A DNA stretch of 64,000 nucleotides. It comes from Paludifilum halophilum (GTDB taxonomy: Bacteria > Bacillota > Bacilli > Thermoactinomycetales > DSM-45169). Made by a program: the position numbers and the translations under genes. Below, piece after piece: positions 62,487-64,000 of this stretch. The stretch lies in contig NZ_NOWF01000003.1 of the NCBI RefSeq assembly GCF_002245355.1, positions 248,001 through 312,000 on the forward strand, given 5' to 3'. The notes beneath the pieces are model-generated. The model was not told where the DNA came from. It saw only the letters and a list, made by a program, of their open reading frames with translations, and ran no database searches. Numbering within the stretch: the stretch's first letter is position 1; every line of letters begins with the position of its first letter.

Positions 62487-64000
62487 TCCCTCCACCTCCT
62501 TGCTCGATCAGGGATTCCAGTTGTTGCCGCCGATACATCCAAGCATACCAGCCTTCCTGCTTCAGCAGTTGGGTGTGAGTCCCCCGTTCGGCGATTCCTC
62601 CGTCTTCCAGAACCAAAATCTGATCTGCATGCTCAATCCCGCTCAAGCGGTGAGCGCAAATCAGTGTCGTCCGGTTCCTTCGATGGTTTCGCAGCGCTTC
62701 CAGGATCCGCTCCTCCGTCCGGGCGTCAACAGCGGAAAGGGAATCGTCCAATAACAGGATCTCGGGATCCAACAAGAGAGCCCGGGCGATGGAGATGCGT
62801 TGCTTTTGTCCTCCGGAAAGAGTGACCCCCCGTTCCCCGACCACTGTGTCATATCCCTGTTCCAACTGCAAAATATCCTCATGGACACAGGCCAGTTTCG
62901 CCGCTTCTTCAACCTTCTCTCGGGAAGCCTGCGGGCGACCGAAAGCGATATTTTCCGCAATGGTGGCCGAAAACAGAAAATGATCCTGAGGTACATAACC
63001 CACCGTCTGACGCAAAGCGGACAATCGGTATTCCGTCACCGGTTTCCCTCCGATCCGGACCGTTCCATCCACCGGTTCGAATTCCCGCAGGAGCAATTTA
63101 AACAAGGTCGTCTTGCCGCTTCCCGTACGGCCGACAATGCCCAGAGTCTCCCCCTTTCCCACCGTGGCCCGGATCTCCCGCAGCACCGGCTGATCCGATT
63201 CCGGATAGGTAAACGTTTGGATCTCATAGCGGATATCACCGTCAGGAATCGTCTTCAACGCCCCCTCCCGGTCGACGATATCCGGTTGGACCCGGAGCAG
63301 AGAGCGAATTCGATCGTAAGAAGCCCGCCCCCGCTGCATGATGTTAAACAGGAAACCAAAAGCGAGCATCGGCCAGATCAACTGCCCCAGATAAATCGTA
63401 AACTGGGTCAGCTGTCCGATCGTCAGTTCCTGATTCACCACATAACCGGACCCGAAAGCCACGGCAAGAAAAAAGGACAGGCCGGCGATCAGGGAAATGG
63501 TGGGCTCAAACAGGGACTCCACCTTGGCCACAGCGATATTTTTGTGAACGACATCATCGGACTGTTTCCGGAAAGAACGCTTTTCTGCTTCTTCCCGTCC
63601 GAAGGCTTTCACGACCCGAACTCCGGAGATGTTCTCCTGAACTTTGTTATTAATATCGGAAAATGCCGCCTGAGCGGCAAGAAAGCGTTTGTGAAGGAGT
63701 TTCCCGTATTGGCCCACCGCCATCGCCATTAAAGGCATCGGGAGCAGAGCGATCAGCGTCAACTTCCAACTGATAAACACCGCCATCGAAAAAACGACCA
63801 GCCCGCCTAATACAAGGGAGTCGACAAAGGTGAGCACCCCGTCTCCCGCTGTCACCTGCACCGCCTGGATATCGTTGGTGGCATGAGCCATCAAATCACC
63901 GGTGCGCCGCCGGTAATAAAAAGAAGGGGATAAACGGGTATAATGCTGGTACAGTTGCCGTCGCAAAAGACGTGCCAGACGATGGGAGGCTCCGAAAATG
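62443..64000 (-). CDS. Heterodimeric ABC exporter, YheI/BmrC type (5' end outside window)
   Basis: The last 518 residues of the partner half-transporter; its start lies beyond position 64000. Membrane region with FYYRRRTGDLMAHATNDIQA, then an ATPase with Walker A IVGRTGSGKTTLFKLLLREF, signature LSGGQKQRISIARALL and Walker B ILLLDDSLSAVD. The Asp-Ser pair in place of Glu after Walker B marks the degenerate catalytic site usual for one half of such heterodimers. Overlaps the downstream gene by 44 bases. Confidence 0.92.
   Translation of the reverse strand, partial: IFGASHRLARLLRRQLYQHYTRLSPSFYYRRRTGDLMAHATNDIQAVQVTAGDGVLTFVDSLVLGGLVVFSMAVFISWKLTLIALLPMPLMAMAVGQYGKLLHKRFLAAQAAFSDINNKVQENISGVRVVKAFGREEAEKRSFRKQSDDVVHKNIAVAKVESLFEPTISLIAGLSFFLAVAFGSGYVVNQELTIGQLTQFTIYLGQLIWPMLAFGFLFNIMQRGRASYDRIRSLLRVQPDIVDREGALKTIPDGDIRYEIQTFTYPESDQPVLREIRATVGKGETLGIVGRTGSGKTTLFKLLLREFEPVDGTVRIGGKPVTEYRLSALRQTVGYVPQDHFLFSATIAENIAFGRPQASREKVEEAAKLACVHEDILQLEQGYDTVVGERGVTLSGGQKQRISIARALLLDPEILLLDDSLSAVDARTEERILEALRNHRRNRTTLICAHRLSGIEHADQILVLEDGGIAERGTHTQLLKQEGWYAWMYRRQQLESLIEQGGGGNDDSQVAPLSSTTP

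Noticed and set aside
1..64000. tRNA and rRNA genes
   Set aside because: I looked in the larger intergenic gaps for cloverleaf ends and conserved rRNA strings and saw none; a tRNA search program could still find one I missed.

Overview
ORGANISM. The window looks like chromosomal DNA of an endospore-forming Bacillota. Reasons: strong AGGAGG-type ribosome binding sites, frequent GTG and TTG starts, short intergenic gaps closed by GC-rich hairpins with T-runs, and the sporulation genes spoVR, yhbH and prkA together with YisP-like, SipS-like, AdaA and RNase J proteins typical of Bacillales. The gene mix and moderate GC would suit the Thermoactinomycetaceae, but this is inference; no rRNA or other marker is present. 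LAYOUT. (1) 1-6400: a catabolic operon on the minus strand for an unidentified sugar or polyol (two Gfo/Idh/MocA oxidoreductases, a TIM-barrel isomerase, a binding lipoprotein and a permease that leaves the window), faced by a divergent AraC-type regulator with a cre-like site. (2) 6480-8600: VOC, DUF624 and DUF421 proteins. (3) 8640-13400: an accessory, decaying island. It holds a deleted second copy of the spoVR locus, a small Ig-like ORF, a probable type I toxin-antitoxin locus, a four-repeat orphan CRISPR array, an IS3-type remnant, an immunity gene with a stop codon, a T-box-like relic, a frameshifted nuclease, a decayed IS with 15-bp inverted repeats and a broken V8-type protease. (4) 13500-19214: lipoprotein, spoVR, NAD(P)-binding protein, SMR efflux protein with a TetR regulator that looks leaderless, and type 2 IPP isomerase. 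(5) 19300-28600: two nested miniature elements, three broken ABC exporter systems (BcrA-like, BceB-like, YknWYZ-like), a secreted protein with relic copies, signal peptidase I and an AGCS transporter. (6) 28600-44400: membrane protein, NERD helicase, acetamidase-like protein, odhAB, YisP-like synthase, amino acid permease, AdaA, a helD with three frameshifts, prfC. (7) 44480-52620: small excisionase-type protein, a structured RNA candidate, a miniature repeat, RNase J, a DUF6179/DUF6323-type pair, yhbH and prkA. (8) 53000-64000: two amidase-domain proteins, HAD phosphatase, trmL, DegV, cydAB, and a heterodimeric ABC exporter that leaves the window. HOW IT FITS TOGETHER. Core metabolism (odhAB, cydAB), translation and RNA turnover (prfC, trmL, RNase J) and sporulation (spoVR, yhbH, prkA) are intact, whereas export and defence functions are heavily eroded. 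Many breaks are single-base indels, often in short homopolymers, so some could be assembly errors; the in-frame stop codons and internal deletions cannot be explained that way. The observations most worth following are the toxin-antitoxin locus beside the orphan CRISPR array, the structured RNA at 44771-45004, the DUF6179/DUF6323-type pair, and a palindromic 88-bp repeat family with four copies in the window.
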